Of a stretch of DNA of 64,000 nucleotides, positions 1-8,263 are shown piece by piece; position 1 is the first letter of the stretch, and each line of letters starts with the position of its first letter. The stretch lies in the NCBI RefSeq assembly GCF_037482845.1, contig NZ_JBBHJW010000007.1:62001-126000 (forward strand). Reading direction: 5' to 3'. The DNA comes from Paucibacter_B soli (GTDB lineage: Bacteria > Pseudomonadota > Gammaproteobacteria > Burkholderiales > Burkholderiaceae_C). The translations under genes were made by a program, and so were the position numbers. The notes under the pieces are model-generated. The model did not search any database. It saw only the letters and a program-made list of their open reading frames with translations, and had not been told where the DNA came from.

Positions 1-2
1 GG

Positions 3-332
3 CTGGCGCCGCATTGGTCGCGCGAGGTCGACGGCGCTTGGCACATCCTGGGCGATGCCGCACACAAGCGCAGCAATCCGGTGCTCTACCGCAAGGCCGA
101 GATCCTTGCCACCTGGGCGCGCATCCAGGCGCCCACGCTGTGGGTCGAGGGGGACAGCAGCGACATGACCAAATGGTGGGGCGATCGCTATCCGCGTGCA
201 GATTTCGAGGCCCGCCTGGCAGTGGTGCCTGGCGTGCGGAGCGTCACGCTCAAGGACGCCGGCCATATGCTGCACCACGACCAACCGGAGGAACTGGCCG
301 AGGCCCTAGAGGATTTCCTCCCCCTCGAATAA
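3..332 (+). CDS. alpha/beta hydrolase, C-terminal part (5' end outside window)
   Basis: The frame is open from the window edge to a TAA at 330-332, so only about the last 109 residues are present. The visible part holds the last strands of an alpha/beta hydrolase fold: a beta-strand of the type API-TLWVEG, then a GH-MLHHDQPEEL segment in which the first His (GH) is where the catalytic His of the family sits, then a closing helix ending in DFL. The nucleophile elbow (GxSxG) would lie upstream of the window and cannot be checked. The substrate cannot be told. It is followed by 92 bp and a separate small gene. Confidence 0.75.
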   Translation: MAPHWSREVDGAWHILGDAAHKRSNPVLYRKAEILATWARIQAPTLWVEGDSSDMTKWWGDRYPRADFEARLAVVPGVRSVTLKDAGHMLHHDQPEELAEALEDFLPLE

Positions 333-424
333 GTGGTGCCCCCTAGAAACGCCGAGGGACGCTTGTTGACGCAGCAAATGTCGAGCCCCTAATCTGAAGG
401 CCCTGCCTTTCAACGGAGACTGAG

Positions 425-586
425 ATGAAACGCTTGTTCCTCGCCCTTGTCTCAATGGCCGCCACTGCAAGCGCCATGGCCCAGAACACCGCGCCGCCCA
501 ATCATGTGCCGGAACCTGAGTCCCTGCTGTTGGCTGGTCTGGGCCTTGCCCTGGCCATCGGCGTGACGATCAGGCGCAAGAAGTAA
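425..586 (+). CDS. 53-residue PEP-CTERM miniprotein
   Basis: A very short gene with a good ribosome binding site (GGAGA, about 5 bases upstream). Residues 1-19 form a Sec signal peptide (MKRLFLALV start, cleavage likely after SAMA). Residues 28-53 form a PEP-CTERM tail: VPEPESL, a hydrophobic segment of about 15 residues, then IRRKK. Only about eight residues (QNTAPPNH) lie between the two signals. In known PEP-CTERM systems the tail is recognised and cleaved by exosortase (EpsH/XrtA) in the inner membrane, which would leave a mature peptide of about a dozen residues. No exosortase gene lies in the window, but a second PEP-CTERM protein does (48634-49545). A strong terminator follows directly. 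It could be a structural or signalling peptide, or the remnant of a larger protein. Confidence 0.8.
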   Translation: MKRLFLALVSMAATASAMAQNTAPPNHVPEPESLLLAGLGLALAIGVTIRRKK

Positions 587-607
587 ACCGGGCGCACCCG
601 CCACAAG

Positions 608-631
608 GCTGTCATCCGACAGCTTTTTTTT
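608..631 (+). terminator. Rho-independent terminator of the miniprotein gene
   Basis: Stem GCTGTC / GACAGC with loop ATCC, followed by eight T residues at 624-631. It sits 22 bp after the miniprotein stop codon. The T tract abuts the left end of the inverted-repeat element described next. Confidence 0.85.
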
Positions 632-1366
632 GGTTCATCGCCAATGTGCGGGGAAGCCTCGATCCGGGGGGGGCGGACTGCAAAGCCCTGGGCAGGTGGC
701 CGCTGCGGCCCGGCTGCGCAGGCCCTCGCTGTGCTCGGGCTTCCCTGCGGTGCTCGGCCCTTGCGGCCAGGCGCACAACTCTCTTCGCTCACCTGCGGCT
801 CGCTGCGTTCAAACAAGCTGCGCCAATCCAGTGCTTGAGGCGCGCGAGTACGCGCGCGGCCGCAAGGCCCTGTGCGCCTCGGCAGCGCAAAGGGCCTTCG
901 CAACCACCCGCCCAGGGCTTTGCCAACACCGCTGCTCGCGCGCGCCCTCGTGCCACGGGCGTGCTTCGAGCGGCACAGGCTGGCAGGTGCGAGGCCCCTT
1001 TGGCGGTGCCGAGCCGCGCAGCCAAACCGGGTTGCGCATCGCTCCAGGCGATGCGTCGAGCGCAGCTTGTTTGAGCACCGAGCACAGTTGGCCGCCGCAG
1101 GCGGACAACGGCCCGCAGGGGTGCGAGGGCGAGTTCTGCGCGAGTCCCGGTTTGGTGAGCTGAGCCCGGACTTCGGAAGCCCCTGCGGGCTTCCGAATGC
1201 CTGGCGAAGGCCTTGCCGCATGCTTGCGGCAAGGCAGCGATGAGGGAAGCCTGAACGCAGTGAAGGCCTCCGCCGCTGGGGCCGAGTGCCTGCCGGCCTG
1301 GGCCGCGGCGCGACCGCACTTTATTGGCAAGGCCTCTGGTGTTTCCCCGCGCATCGGCGATGAACC
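632..1366. mobile_element. 735-bp gene-less element with 24-bp terminal inverted repeats (MITE-like candidate)
   Basis: The left end (632-655, GGTTCATCGCC...GGGGAA) and the reverse complement of the right end (1343-1366) match at 22 of 24 positions. T tracts flank both ends in the same orientation: eight T at 624-631 and seven T at 1367-1373. This is what a target-site duplication inside a terminator T tract would look like. Inside are a perfect 14-bp inverted pair (809-822 against 1061-1074) and three perfect hairpins: 1035-1055 (8-bp stem), 1172-1197 (11-bp stem, loop CTGC) and 1210-1235 (11-bp stem, loop TGCT). Overlapping open frames exist on both strands, but none has protein-like composition, a ribosome site or a recognisable domain. 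No transposase is encoded, so it would be non-autonomous. It could instead be a structured intergenic repeat. Confidence 0.55.
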
Positions 1367-1381
1367 TTTTTTTCGCCCGCC

Positions 1382-1663
1382 TCAGTCCAGTTCGCGCTGC
1401 GCCGCGTCGAGCCGCCGCATCGCCCAGGCGTAGTAGACGACGATGGCCAGATAGACCAGCAGCGCGCCCTGCGAGGCCACCCAGAAGCTGAAGGGCCAGC
1501 CGAAGAAGGTGAAGCTCAGAGAGCGCGCAAAGTAGATCAGGCCAAAGCTCACCCCGGCCCAGATCAGCAGCAGCCACAGCGTCAGGCGTCGCGTCCTGAG
1601 CCAGTAACTCTGCCGCTGCGCCTCGGCAAGACTGGGCCGGCTGGGGTCGGATTCAAGGTTCAT
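1382..1663 (-). CDS. DUF4212 protein, small subunit of a sodium/solute symporter (orphan)
   Basis: 93 residues with two transmembrane helices (roughly 28-50 and 60-80) and the family pattern: YW---R-LT-WLLLIWAGVSFG, a short loop, FFGWPFSFW, a second helix, then YYAWAMRRLD. DUF4212 proteins are small subunits usually encoded next to a large VC_2705-type sodium/solute symporter. No large subunit is present here: downstream on this strand lies only the inverted-repeat element, whose right flank begins within about 10 bp of the stop. I chose the ATG at 1663 because the domain begins soon after it. An in-frame ATG at 1711 would add 16 residues. Without its partner it may be non-functional. Confidence 0.75.
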   Translation of the reverse strand: MNLESDPSRPSLAEAQRQSYWLRTRRLTLWLLLIWAGVSFGLIYFARSLSFTFFGWPFSFWVASQGALLVYLAIVVYYAWAMRRLDAAQRELD

Positions 1664-1769
1664 GGACACCGATTCCGTGGCTGAATGAGCAGGGCTCCCA
1701 GTGTGCCCCATGCCGGCTCATGTAAAAATGCGCGGTTGCTCGCACCGAGCCGAAAGAACTGGAAACACC

Positions 1770-2874
1770 ATGGATATCGAACGCATCAATGCCATCGGGT
1801 CCACCCTCGCCGATCTGACAGCGCGTACCGACGCGCTAAGGGGGTATCTTTGACTACGACCGCAAAGCACTGCGACTGAACGAGGTTAACGCCGCGCTGG
1901 AGAACCCCAACGTCTGGAACGAGCCCAAGCGGGCCCAGGAACTGGGCAAGGAAAAGCGCACGCTGGAAAACGTGGTCGAGACCATCAACCACCTCACCAG
2001 CAACCTCGCGGACAACAGCGAGTTGTACGAGATGTCCAAGGCCGATGAGGACTTCGCCGGCCTGGAGGCGATCGAGGCCGACGCGGCCAAGCTGCGCGAG
2101 ATCGTCGAGCAGTTCGAGTTCCGCCGCATGTTCAACAACCCGGCCGACCCGAGCAACTGCTTCATCGACATCCAGGCCGGCGCCGGCGGCACCGAGGCCT
2201 GCGACTGGGCCGGCATGCTGCTGCGCCAGTACCTGAAGTATTGCGAACGCAAGGGCTTCAAGGCCACGCTGGAAGACGAGACGCCCGGCGACGTGGCCGG
2301 CATCAAGAGTGCCACCATCAAGGTGGAAGGCGAATACGCCTTCGGCCTGCTGCGCACCGAGACCGGCGTGCATCGCCTGGTGCGCAAGAGCCCGTTCGAC
2401 TCCTCGGGCGGCCGCCACACCAGCTTTGCCTCGCTGTTCGTCTACCCGGAAATCGATGACTCGATCGAGATCGACATCAACCCGGCCGATGTGCGCACCG
2501 ACACCTTCCGTGCCTCGGGCGCTGGCGGCCAGCACATCAACAAGACCGACTCGGCGGTGCGCCTGACCCACATCCCGACCGGCATCGTGGTGCAATGCCA
2601 GGATGGCCGCAGCCAGCACAGCAACCGCGACGTGGCCTGGAAGCGCCTGCGCTCGCGCCTGTACGACCACGAGATGCGCAAGCGCCAGGAAGAGCAGCAA
2701 AAGCTCGAGGACACCAAGACCGATGTGGGCTGGGGCCACCAGATCCGCAGCTATGTGCTGGACCAGAGCCGTATCAAGGACCTGCGCACCAACTACGAGA
2801 CCTCGGCCACCCAGAAGGTGCTGGACGGCGATCTCGACCAGTTCATCTCCGAGAGCCTGAAGCAAGGCGTGTAG
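1770..2874 (+). CDS. prfB: Peptide chain release factor 2 (programmed +1 frameshift)
   Basis: RF2 terminates translation at UGA and UAA. The gene starts at ATG 1770 and reads 27 codons to an in-frame TGA at 1851-1853. The canonical shift site AGG GGG TAT CTT TGA C precedes it, with the Shine-Dalgarno-like AGGGGG three bases before CTT. Reading continues in the +1 frame from GAC at 1852 to TAG at 2872, giving 367 residues in all, close to the 365 of E. coli. The UGA-recognition motif SPF is at residues 207-209 and the peptidyl-hydrolysis motif GGQ at 252-254. The frameshift gives autoregulation: when RF2 is plentiful the early UGA stops translation. Confidence 0.98.
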
Positions 2875-2890
2875 AGATTGGCCCACCCCC

Positions 2891-2975
2891 TACCGGCTGC
2901 GCCGGCCCCCTCAAGGGGGCGGCCCCGGCTGCCCGGCGAAGCCGGATCAGCGGGGCCCGCTGGGGAAGACGAGTG
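2891..2975. repeat. GC-rich intergenic palindromes (REP-like)
   Basis: The prfB-pepN spacer holds short palindromes, notably GCCCCC-TCAA-GGGGGC (2905-2920) followed by GCCCCGGC-type repeats. Such sequences recur between genes in Burkholderiales, but copy number cannot be judged from this window. There is no T tract, so it is not a standard terminator. Confidence 0.3.
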
Positions 2976-3047
2976 CTGCACGTTGCCTATTGAATACAGT
3001 CTCGGGATGCCCCGGGGCGTTGAACGACACACCAAAGGATGACCGCC

Positions 3048-5756
3048 ATGATGCGTGAAGGCTCTGCCACCCTGATCCGCCGCGAAGACTATCTGGCCCC
3101 GGCCTTCTGGATTCGCACCGTTGACCTGACCTTCGATCTGGAGCCGGCCAAGACCCTGGTGACCAGCAAGATGCAGATCGAGCGCAATACCGCGGTGCCG
3201 CATGGTCCGCTGCGCCTGCACGGCGAGGAGCTGCAGCTGCTGCGCGTGCTCATCAATGGCGAGAGCGTGTCGTTCCGCCAGGAGGGCCATGAGCTGATCA
3301 TCGAAGGCGCGCCGGACGCCGACTTCACGCTGGAGATCCGCAACAGCTGCGCCCCCGAGAAGAACACCGCCCTCTCCGGCCTCTACACCTCGGGCGGCAG
3401 CTTCTTCACGCAGTGCGAGGCCGAGGGCTTCCGCCGCATCACCTACTTCCTGGACCGCCCGGACGTGATGGCCGTCTACACGGTGCTGCTGCGCGCCGAC
3501 AAGGCCAGGTTCCCGGTGCTGCTGTCCAACGGCAATCTGCTGGAAGCGGGCGAGCTGGATGAACCTGGCAACAAGGGCCGCCACTTCGCCAAGTGGCACG
3601 ACCCCTTCCCCAAGCCTTCCTATCTGTTCGCCCTGGTGGCGGGCGATCTGGTGGCGCGCGAGCAGCGCATCCGCACCCGCGCCGGCAAGGATCATCTGCT
3701 GCAGGTGTTCGTGCGCCGCGGCGATCTGGAGAAGACCGAGCATGCGATGAACTCGCTGATCGCCTCCATCGTCTGGGACGAGGCGCGCTTTGCGCTGCCG
3801 CTGGATCTGGAGCGCTTCATGGTGGTCGGCGTGTCCGACTTCAATATGGGTGCGATGGAGAACAAGGGCCTGAACATCTTCAACACCAGCGCCCTGCTGG
3901 CCTCGCCCGCCACCGCCACCGATGCCGATTTCCACCGCATCGAAAGCATCGTCGCGCACGAATACTTCCACAACTGGACCGGCAACCGCGTGACCTGCCG
4001 CGACTGGTTCCAGCTCTCGCTCAAGGAAGGCCTGACGGTGTTCCGCGACCAGGAATTCAGCATGGACATGGCCGCCACGCCAAGCGCGCGCGCGGTCTGC
4101 CGCATCCAGGACGTGCGCCAGCTGCGCGCCATGCAGTTCCCCGAGGACTCGGGCGCGATGGCGCATCCGGTGCGCCCGGACTCGTATGTGGAGATCAACA
4201 ACTTCTACACCGCCACCGTCTACGACAAGGGCTCGGAAGTGGTGCGCATGTACCAGACCCTGGTGGGCCGCGCCGGCTTCGAAGCCGGCATGAGGCTCTA
4301 CTTCGAGCGCCACGATGGCCAGGCCGTGACCTGCGACGACTTTGCGGCCGCCATCGCCGACGCCAACCCCGGCTCGGCCTTGACGACGCGCCTGGACGCC
4401 TTCAAGCGCTGGTACTCGCAGGCCGGCACGCCGCATCTGTGCGCGCGCGGCGCCTACGACGCCGAGGCGCGCAGCTACACGCTCACGCTCAAGCAATCCA
4501 CCCCCGCCACTCCGGGCCAGCCGCACAAACTGCCGCAGGTGATCCCGGTGGCGCTGGGCCTGCTGAGCCACGAGGGTCAGGTCTTGCCGCTGCAACTGCA
4601 GGGCGAGACCGCGGCCGGCGGCACCGAGCGCGTGCTGGTGCTGGACCAGGCCGAGCAGAGCTTCGTCTTCATCAACATCGACGCTGCGCCGGTGCCTTCG
4701 CTGCTGCGCGGCTTCTCGGCCCCGGTGGTGCTGGACGATGCCCTCAGCGATGCCGAGCTGCTGACCCTGCTCAAGCACGACAGCGATGCCTTCAACCGCT
4801 GGGAAGCCAGCCAGCGCCTGGCGCTCAACCGCATCCTGGCGGCGGTGCGCAGCGGCGAAAAACTGGTGCTGGACGCGGCCTATATCGACGCGATGCGCGC
4901 CGTGCTGCGCCATGCCGAGCTGGACGCCGCCTTCAAGGAGCTGGCCCTGACCCTGCCGGGCGAGGCCTATATCGCCGAACAGCTCGAGATCGTCGACCCG
5001 CAGGAGATCCACGCAGCGGTGGAAGCCGCGCGCCTGCAGCTGGCACAGGCGCTGGCCGCCGACTGGGCCGAGGCCTATGAGGCCCACCAGGTCAAGGGCG
5101 GTTATGCGCCCGATCCGGTGCAGTCGGGCCGGCGCGCGCTGGCCAATCTGGCGCTGTCCATGCTGGTGCTGAACGCCACACAGAGCGGCGACGGCGTATG
5201 GCCGGGCCGCGCCTACCAGCGCTTCAAGGATGCCGGCAATATGACCGACCGCATGGGCGCCCTCTCCGCCCTGGTGGCCGCCCATGCCGAACTGGCCGAG
5301 CCGGCACTGGCACGCTTCCACGCCCTCTTCAAGGGCGAGGAGCTGGTGATCGACAAGTGGTTCGCGCTGCAGGGCCGCACGCCCGAGCTGGACGGCAAGA
5401 GCTTTGCGCGCGTCAAGCAGCTGATGCAGCATCCGGACTTCACGCTCAAGAACCCGAACCGCGCGCGCAGCCTGATCTTCTCGCTGTGCATGTTCAACCC
5501 CGCCGCCTTCCACCGCAAGGACGCGGCCGGCTATGTGTTCTGGGCCGAACAGGTGCTGGCGCTGGACGCCATCAATCCGCAGATCGCCAGCCGCCTGGCG
5601 CGCGTGATGGACCGCTGGACCGTGCTGGCCGAGCCCTACCGCAGCGCCGCCCGCGAGGCCATCGCCCGCGTCGCCGCCAAGGCCGATCTGTCCAACGATG
5701 TGCGCGAGATCGTCGAGCGCGCCCTCGCCTCCGAGGCCCAGGGAGAGCAAGCATGA
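3048..5756 (+). CDS. pepN: Aminopeptidase N (M1 family zinc metallopeptidase)
   Basis: Removes N-terminal residues from peptides in the cytoplasm. About 902 residues, slightly longer than E. coli PepN (870). The exopeptidase motif GAMEN is at 268-272. The zinc site HEYFH (304-308) with the third ligand Glu at 327 keeps the HExxH-18-E spacing of the family. The C-terminal half is the helical DUF3458/ARM-like region. I chose the ATG at 3048 because AAGGA lies eight bases upstream; the ATG at 3039 has no spacing to that site. Its stop overlaps the start of fbp (ATGA), so the two genes are co-transcribed and probably translationally coupled. Confidence 0.97.
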   Translation: MMREGSATLIRREDYLAPAFWIRTVDLTFDLEPAKTLVTSKMQIERNTAVPHGPLRLHGEELQLLRVLINGESVSFRQEGHELIIEGAPDADFTLEIRNSCAPEKNTALSGLYTSGGSFFTQCEAEGFRRITYFLDRPDVMAVYTVLLRADKARFPVLLSNGNLLEAGELDEPGNKGRHFAKWHDPFPKPSYLFALVAGDLVAREQRIRTRAGKDHLLQVFVRRGDLEKTEHAMNSLIASIVWDEARFALPLDLERFMVVGVSDFNMGAMENKGLNIFNTSALLASPATATDADFHRIESIVAHEYFHNWTGNRVTCRDWFQLSLKEGLTVFRDQEFSMDMAATPSARAVCRIQDVRQLRAMQFPEDSGAMAHPVRPDSYVEINNFYTATVYDKGSEVVRMYQTLVGRAGFEAGMRLYFERHDGQAVTCDDFAAAIADANPGSALTTRLDAFKRWYSQAGTPHLCARGAYDAEARSYTLTLKQSTPATPGQPHKLPQVIPVALGLLSHEGQVLPLQLQGETAAGGTERVLVLDQAEQSFVFINIDAAPVPSLLRGFSAPVVLDDALSDAELLTLLKHDSDAFNRWEASQRLALNRILAAVRSGEKLVLDAAYIDAMRAVLRHAELDAAFKELALTLPGEAYIAEQLEIVDPQEIHAAVEAARLQLAQALAADWAEAYEAHQVKGGYAPDPVQSGRRALANLALSMLVLNATQSGDGVWPGRAYQRFKDAGNMTDRMGALSALVAAHAELAEPALARFHALFKGEELVIDKWFALQGRTPELDGKSFARVKQLMQHPDFTLKNPNRARSLIFSLCMFNPAAFHRKDAAGYVFWAEQVLALDAINPQIASRLARVMDRWTVLAEPYRSAAREAIARVAAKADLSNDVREIVERALASEAQGEQA

Positions 5757-6766
5757 CGCGCCGCATCAGCCTGACCCAGTACCTGATCGAGCAGCAGCGC
5801 CAGCATGGCCATATCCCGCAGGAGCTGCGGCTCCTGGTCGAGGTGGTGGCGCGCGCCTGCAAGCGCATCGCCATCAGCGTCAACAAGGGCGAGCTGGGCG
5901 ATGTGCTGGGCACGGCGGGCAGCGAAAACGTGCAGGGCGAGGTGCAGAAGAAGCTCGACATCATCGCCAACGAGGTGCTGATCGAGGCCAACGAATGGGG
6001 CGGCCATCTGGCGGCGATGGCCTCGGAGGAGATGGAGGGCATCTACCTGGTGCCGAACCGCTTCCCGCAGGGCGAGTACCTCTTGATGTTCGACCCGCTG
6101 GATGGCTCGTCGAACATCGACGTGAACGTCTCCATCGGCACCATCTTCTCGGTGCTCAAGAAGCCCGAGGGCAGCAAGGGCGTCAGCGAGGACGACTTCC
6201 TGCAGCCCGGCTCTTCCCAGGCCGCGGCCGGCTACTGCGTCTACGGCCCGCAGACCACCCTGGTGCTGACGGTGGGCGACGGCGTGGCGATGTTCACGCT
6301 GGACCGCGAGCAGGGCAGCTTCGTGCTCACGCATGAGAACGTGAAGGTCCCCGAGGACACCAAGGAGTTCGCCATCAATATGTCGAACATGCGCCACTGG
6401 GACGCGCCGGTGAAGCGCTATATCGACGAATGCCTGGCTGGCGAAGAAGGCCCGCGCGGCAAGAATTTCAATATGCGCTGGATCGCCTCGATGGTGGCCG
6501 ATGTGCACCGCATCCTCACCCGCGGAGGCGTTTTCATGTACCCCTGGGACAAGCGCGAACCCAACAAGGCCGGCAAGCTGCGCCTGATGTACGAGGCCAA
6601 CCCGATGGCCTTCCTGGTGGAACAGGCCGGTGGCGCGGCCACCAATGCGCGCGAACGCATCATGGACCTCAAGCCGAGCAAGCTGCACGAGCGCGTGGCC
6701 GTGGTGTTGGGCTCCAAGAACGAGGTTGAGCGCATCACCAAATACCATCTTGATGGCGCCGCATAA
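5753..6766 (+). CDS. fbp: Class I fructose-1,6-bisphosphatase
   Basis: Hydrolyses fructose 1,6-bisphosphate to fructose 6-phosphate in gluconeogenesis, and in the Calvin cycle where present. 337 residues. The metal and substrate loop FDPLDGSSN begins at residue 113, and the acidic metal ligands lie at the expected places (EE near 92-93, DPLD at 114-117). The C-terminal NPMAFLVEQAGG segment is typical. The gene overlaps pepN by four bases. About 25 bp after the stop comes tRNA-Thr, with no terminator between. Confidence 0.97.
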   Translation: MTRRISLTQYLIEQQRQHGHIPQELRLLVEVVARACKRIAISVNKGELGDVLGTAGSENVQGEVQKKLDIIANEVLIEANEWGGHLAAMASEEMEGIYLVPNRFPQGEYLLMFDPLDGSSNIDVNVSIGTIFSVLKKPEGSKGVSEDDFLQPGSSQAAAGYCVYGPQTTLVLTVGDGVAMFTLDREQGSFVLTHENVKVPEDTKEFAINMSNMRHWDAPVKRYIDECLAGEEGPRGKNFNMRWIASMVADVHRILTRGGVFMYPWDKREPNKAGKLRLMYEANPMAFLVEQAGGAATNARERIMDLKPSKLHERVAVVLGSKNEVERITKYHLDGAA

Positions 6767-6791
6767 ACTCTGCTAGAATAGCAGGCTTAGT

Positions 6792-6867
6792 GCCGGTGTA
6801 GCTCAGTCGGTAGAGCAGCTCATTCGTAATGAGAAGGTCGGGTGTTCGATTCATCTCTCCGGCACCA
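6792..6867 (+). tRNA. tRNA-Thr (anticodon CGT)
   Basis: 76 nt cloverleaf with encoded CCA. D stem GCTC/GAGC, anticodon loop TTCGTAA, T loop TTCGATT. Anticodon CGT reads the ACG codon. The acceptor stem has an unusual T6:T67 mismatch, and two G:T pairs occur in the T stem, so it is somewhat weaker than usual. The rest is regular. Confidence 0.93.
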
Positions 6868-6877
6868 AAAAATGAAG

Positions 6878-6908
6878 ATGGCCCTTCCGCAAGGAAGGGC
6901 CATTTCTC
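6878..6908 (+). terminator. Rho-independent terminator after tRNA-Thr
   Basis: Perfect 11-bp stem ATGGCCCTTCC / GGAAGGGCCAT with loop GCAA, followed by TTCTCATT. Placed 10 bp after the tRNA. It also lies 3' of the gene on the opposite strand and may serve both. Confidence 0.8.
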
Positions 6909-6922
6909 ATTATGGGTACGGA

Positions 6923-7708
6923 TCAGTGCAACTGGCCAAGCAGTACCGTCATGCCGGCGAACAGGGCCCACTTGGGCGTATTGCGGTTGAGGCCGCCCGC
7001 CAGCCCGCCATCCAGCACCACACGCGGGCTCAGCGCATAGCTCACCGCGGCCAGCAGTTGGGCCGTGTCCGCAGCACCGCGCTGATGGGTGCCCGAGATG
7101 TCGGCGGCCAGCGTCCAGGCCGCGCCGACGCTGTGCGACAAGGCCATCGCCCAGGCCGACTGCAGGCGCCCCTGCCCCGTTTCGACCGCACCCATTCGGG
7201 TGGCGAGCAGGTTGCCGTCCAGATGCCAGCCCTCGGCGATGTCCAGACCGTAGATGCCCTTTATGCCGTAGTCGCGCTCGCCACTGCCCAGGCCGGTCGC
7301 GGCGGTGGGAATTTTGACGCTGGCCTCGACGCCATAGCCCGTGCCCCCGGGTGTGGCGCTGCCGCGCCATTTGAGCGTCAGCGCGGTATCGCCCATGCCG
7401 CTCAGCGTGGGCGCGCCCGCGGGCCGGCTGCTGATACGGGCGTCGCCGCCCAGCAAGAGCGCCCACTGCTCGTTGAACGAGTACTTCAGCAGATAGGGCA
7501 GGCTGCTGCGCCGATCGGCGCCATGCCCGCCCAGGCGCTGGCCACCCAGTTCCAACTCCAACCAGCCGGGCAGGGAAATCGCCGCGCCGCTGGTGACGGT
7601 GGGGCGGAAGGGAGTGGCGGCGGGTTCGCTCTCCTGCGCATGCGCGGATGTGCAGGTCAGCCAAGCGAGCAGCAGAAGAACTTGGGCGACCTGGTTCATG
7701 GGCCGCAT
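6923..7708 (-). CDS. Putative outer membrane beta-barrel protein (MetA-pathway/transporter-like)
   Basis: About 261 residues. A Sec signal peptide (hydrophobic run LLLLAWL, cleavage after AHA) is followed by alternating amphipathic strands such as LPYLLKYSF, WALLLGGDA and YGIKGIYGLD. It ends AGMTVLLGQLH. The spacing and wording of the strands recall the family annotated as 'MetA-pathway of phenol degradation' / putative outer membrane transporter, and I infer membership from that only. An in-frame ATG at 7699 is possible, but GAGG lies close to the ATG at 7708. No neighbour suggests a substrate. Confidence 0.55.
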   Translation of the reverse strand: MRPMNQVAQVLLLLAWLTCTSAHAQESEPAATPFRPTVTSGAAISLPGWLELELGGQRLGGHGADRRSSLPYLLKYSFNEQWALLLGGDARISSRPAGAPTLSGMGDTALTLKWRGSATPGGTGYGVEASVKIPTAATGLGSGERDYGIKGIYGLDIAEGWHLDGNLLATRMGAVETGQGRLQSAWAMALSHSVGAAWTLAADISGTHQRGAADTAQLLAAVSYALSPRVVLDGGLAGGLNRNTPKWALFAGMTVLLGQLH

Positions 7709-7771
7709 TAAACCTCGGCGTATCGGCGTCATCAACGAGAATTCCGCCCTCAACAACATCGCAGGTTCCCG

Positions 7772-8143
7772 ATGGATATCCTGTTCTCGCCCCGCTATAA
7801 GTACCGGTGGCGCGCACTGCTCGCCTTGCTGCTGCTGGTGATCAGCTGGCTGGCATTCAGCCCCAAGCCACCCGTAGGCATCGATACCGGTTGGGACAAG
7901 CTCAACCACCTGCTGGCATTTGCCACCCTGGCCGTGGTGAGCGCGCTGAGCCTGGCCGGCGCGAGGCGCGAACGCAAGGTGGTCCTGGGCCTGCTGGCCT
8001 ACGGCATCTTCATCGAACTGGTGCAGACCCAGGTACCCGGCCGCAGCGCCGAGGTGGCCGATGTGCTGGCCGATATGGTGGGCGTGGCCTTGGGCCTGCT
8101 GCTGCTGGCCGGGCTGGAGCGCCTGCTCCTCATCAAGCGCTGA
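7772..8143 (+). CDS. VanZ family membrane protein
   Basis: 123 residues with about four transmembrane segments. Family marks: FSPKPP after the first helix, DKLNHLLAFATLA, a short hydrophobic helix, and GRSAEVADVLADMVGVALG. VanZ in Enterococcus gives low-level teicoplanin resistance, but most bacterial members have no known role. It stands alone, divergent from the beta-barrel gene and 120 bp upstream of egtB. Confidence 0.8.
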   Translation: MDILFSPRYKYRWRALLALLLLVISWLAFSPKPPVGIDTGWDKLNHLLAFATLAVVSALSLAGARRERKVVLGLLAYGIFIELVQTQVPGRSAEVADVLADMVGVALGLLLLAGLERLLLIKR

Positions 8144-8263
8144 CCAGGTGCTGTCGCAGGCCCAAGCTGGCCCACATGACTGGCCGGTGAAGCAGAACTT
8201 CAGCGCCGATCGGCGTCCATGGGCGGCAAGATAGGCTACCGTTGCAGCATGGAGGCCGTGGTG

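Noticed and set aside
644..1577. Several overlapping open frames of 60-260 residues on both strands inside the element
   Set aside because: High G+C gives long random frames. Composition is Arg, Ala, Gly, Pro and Cys-rich, there is no ribosome site or domain, and the frames run through perfect hairpins.
2793..5750. Antisense open frame of 985 codons across pepN
   Set aside because: A shadow of pepN: its protein is His, Ala and Gln-rich without domains, while pepN has full catalytic motifs.
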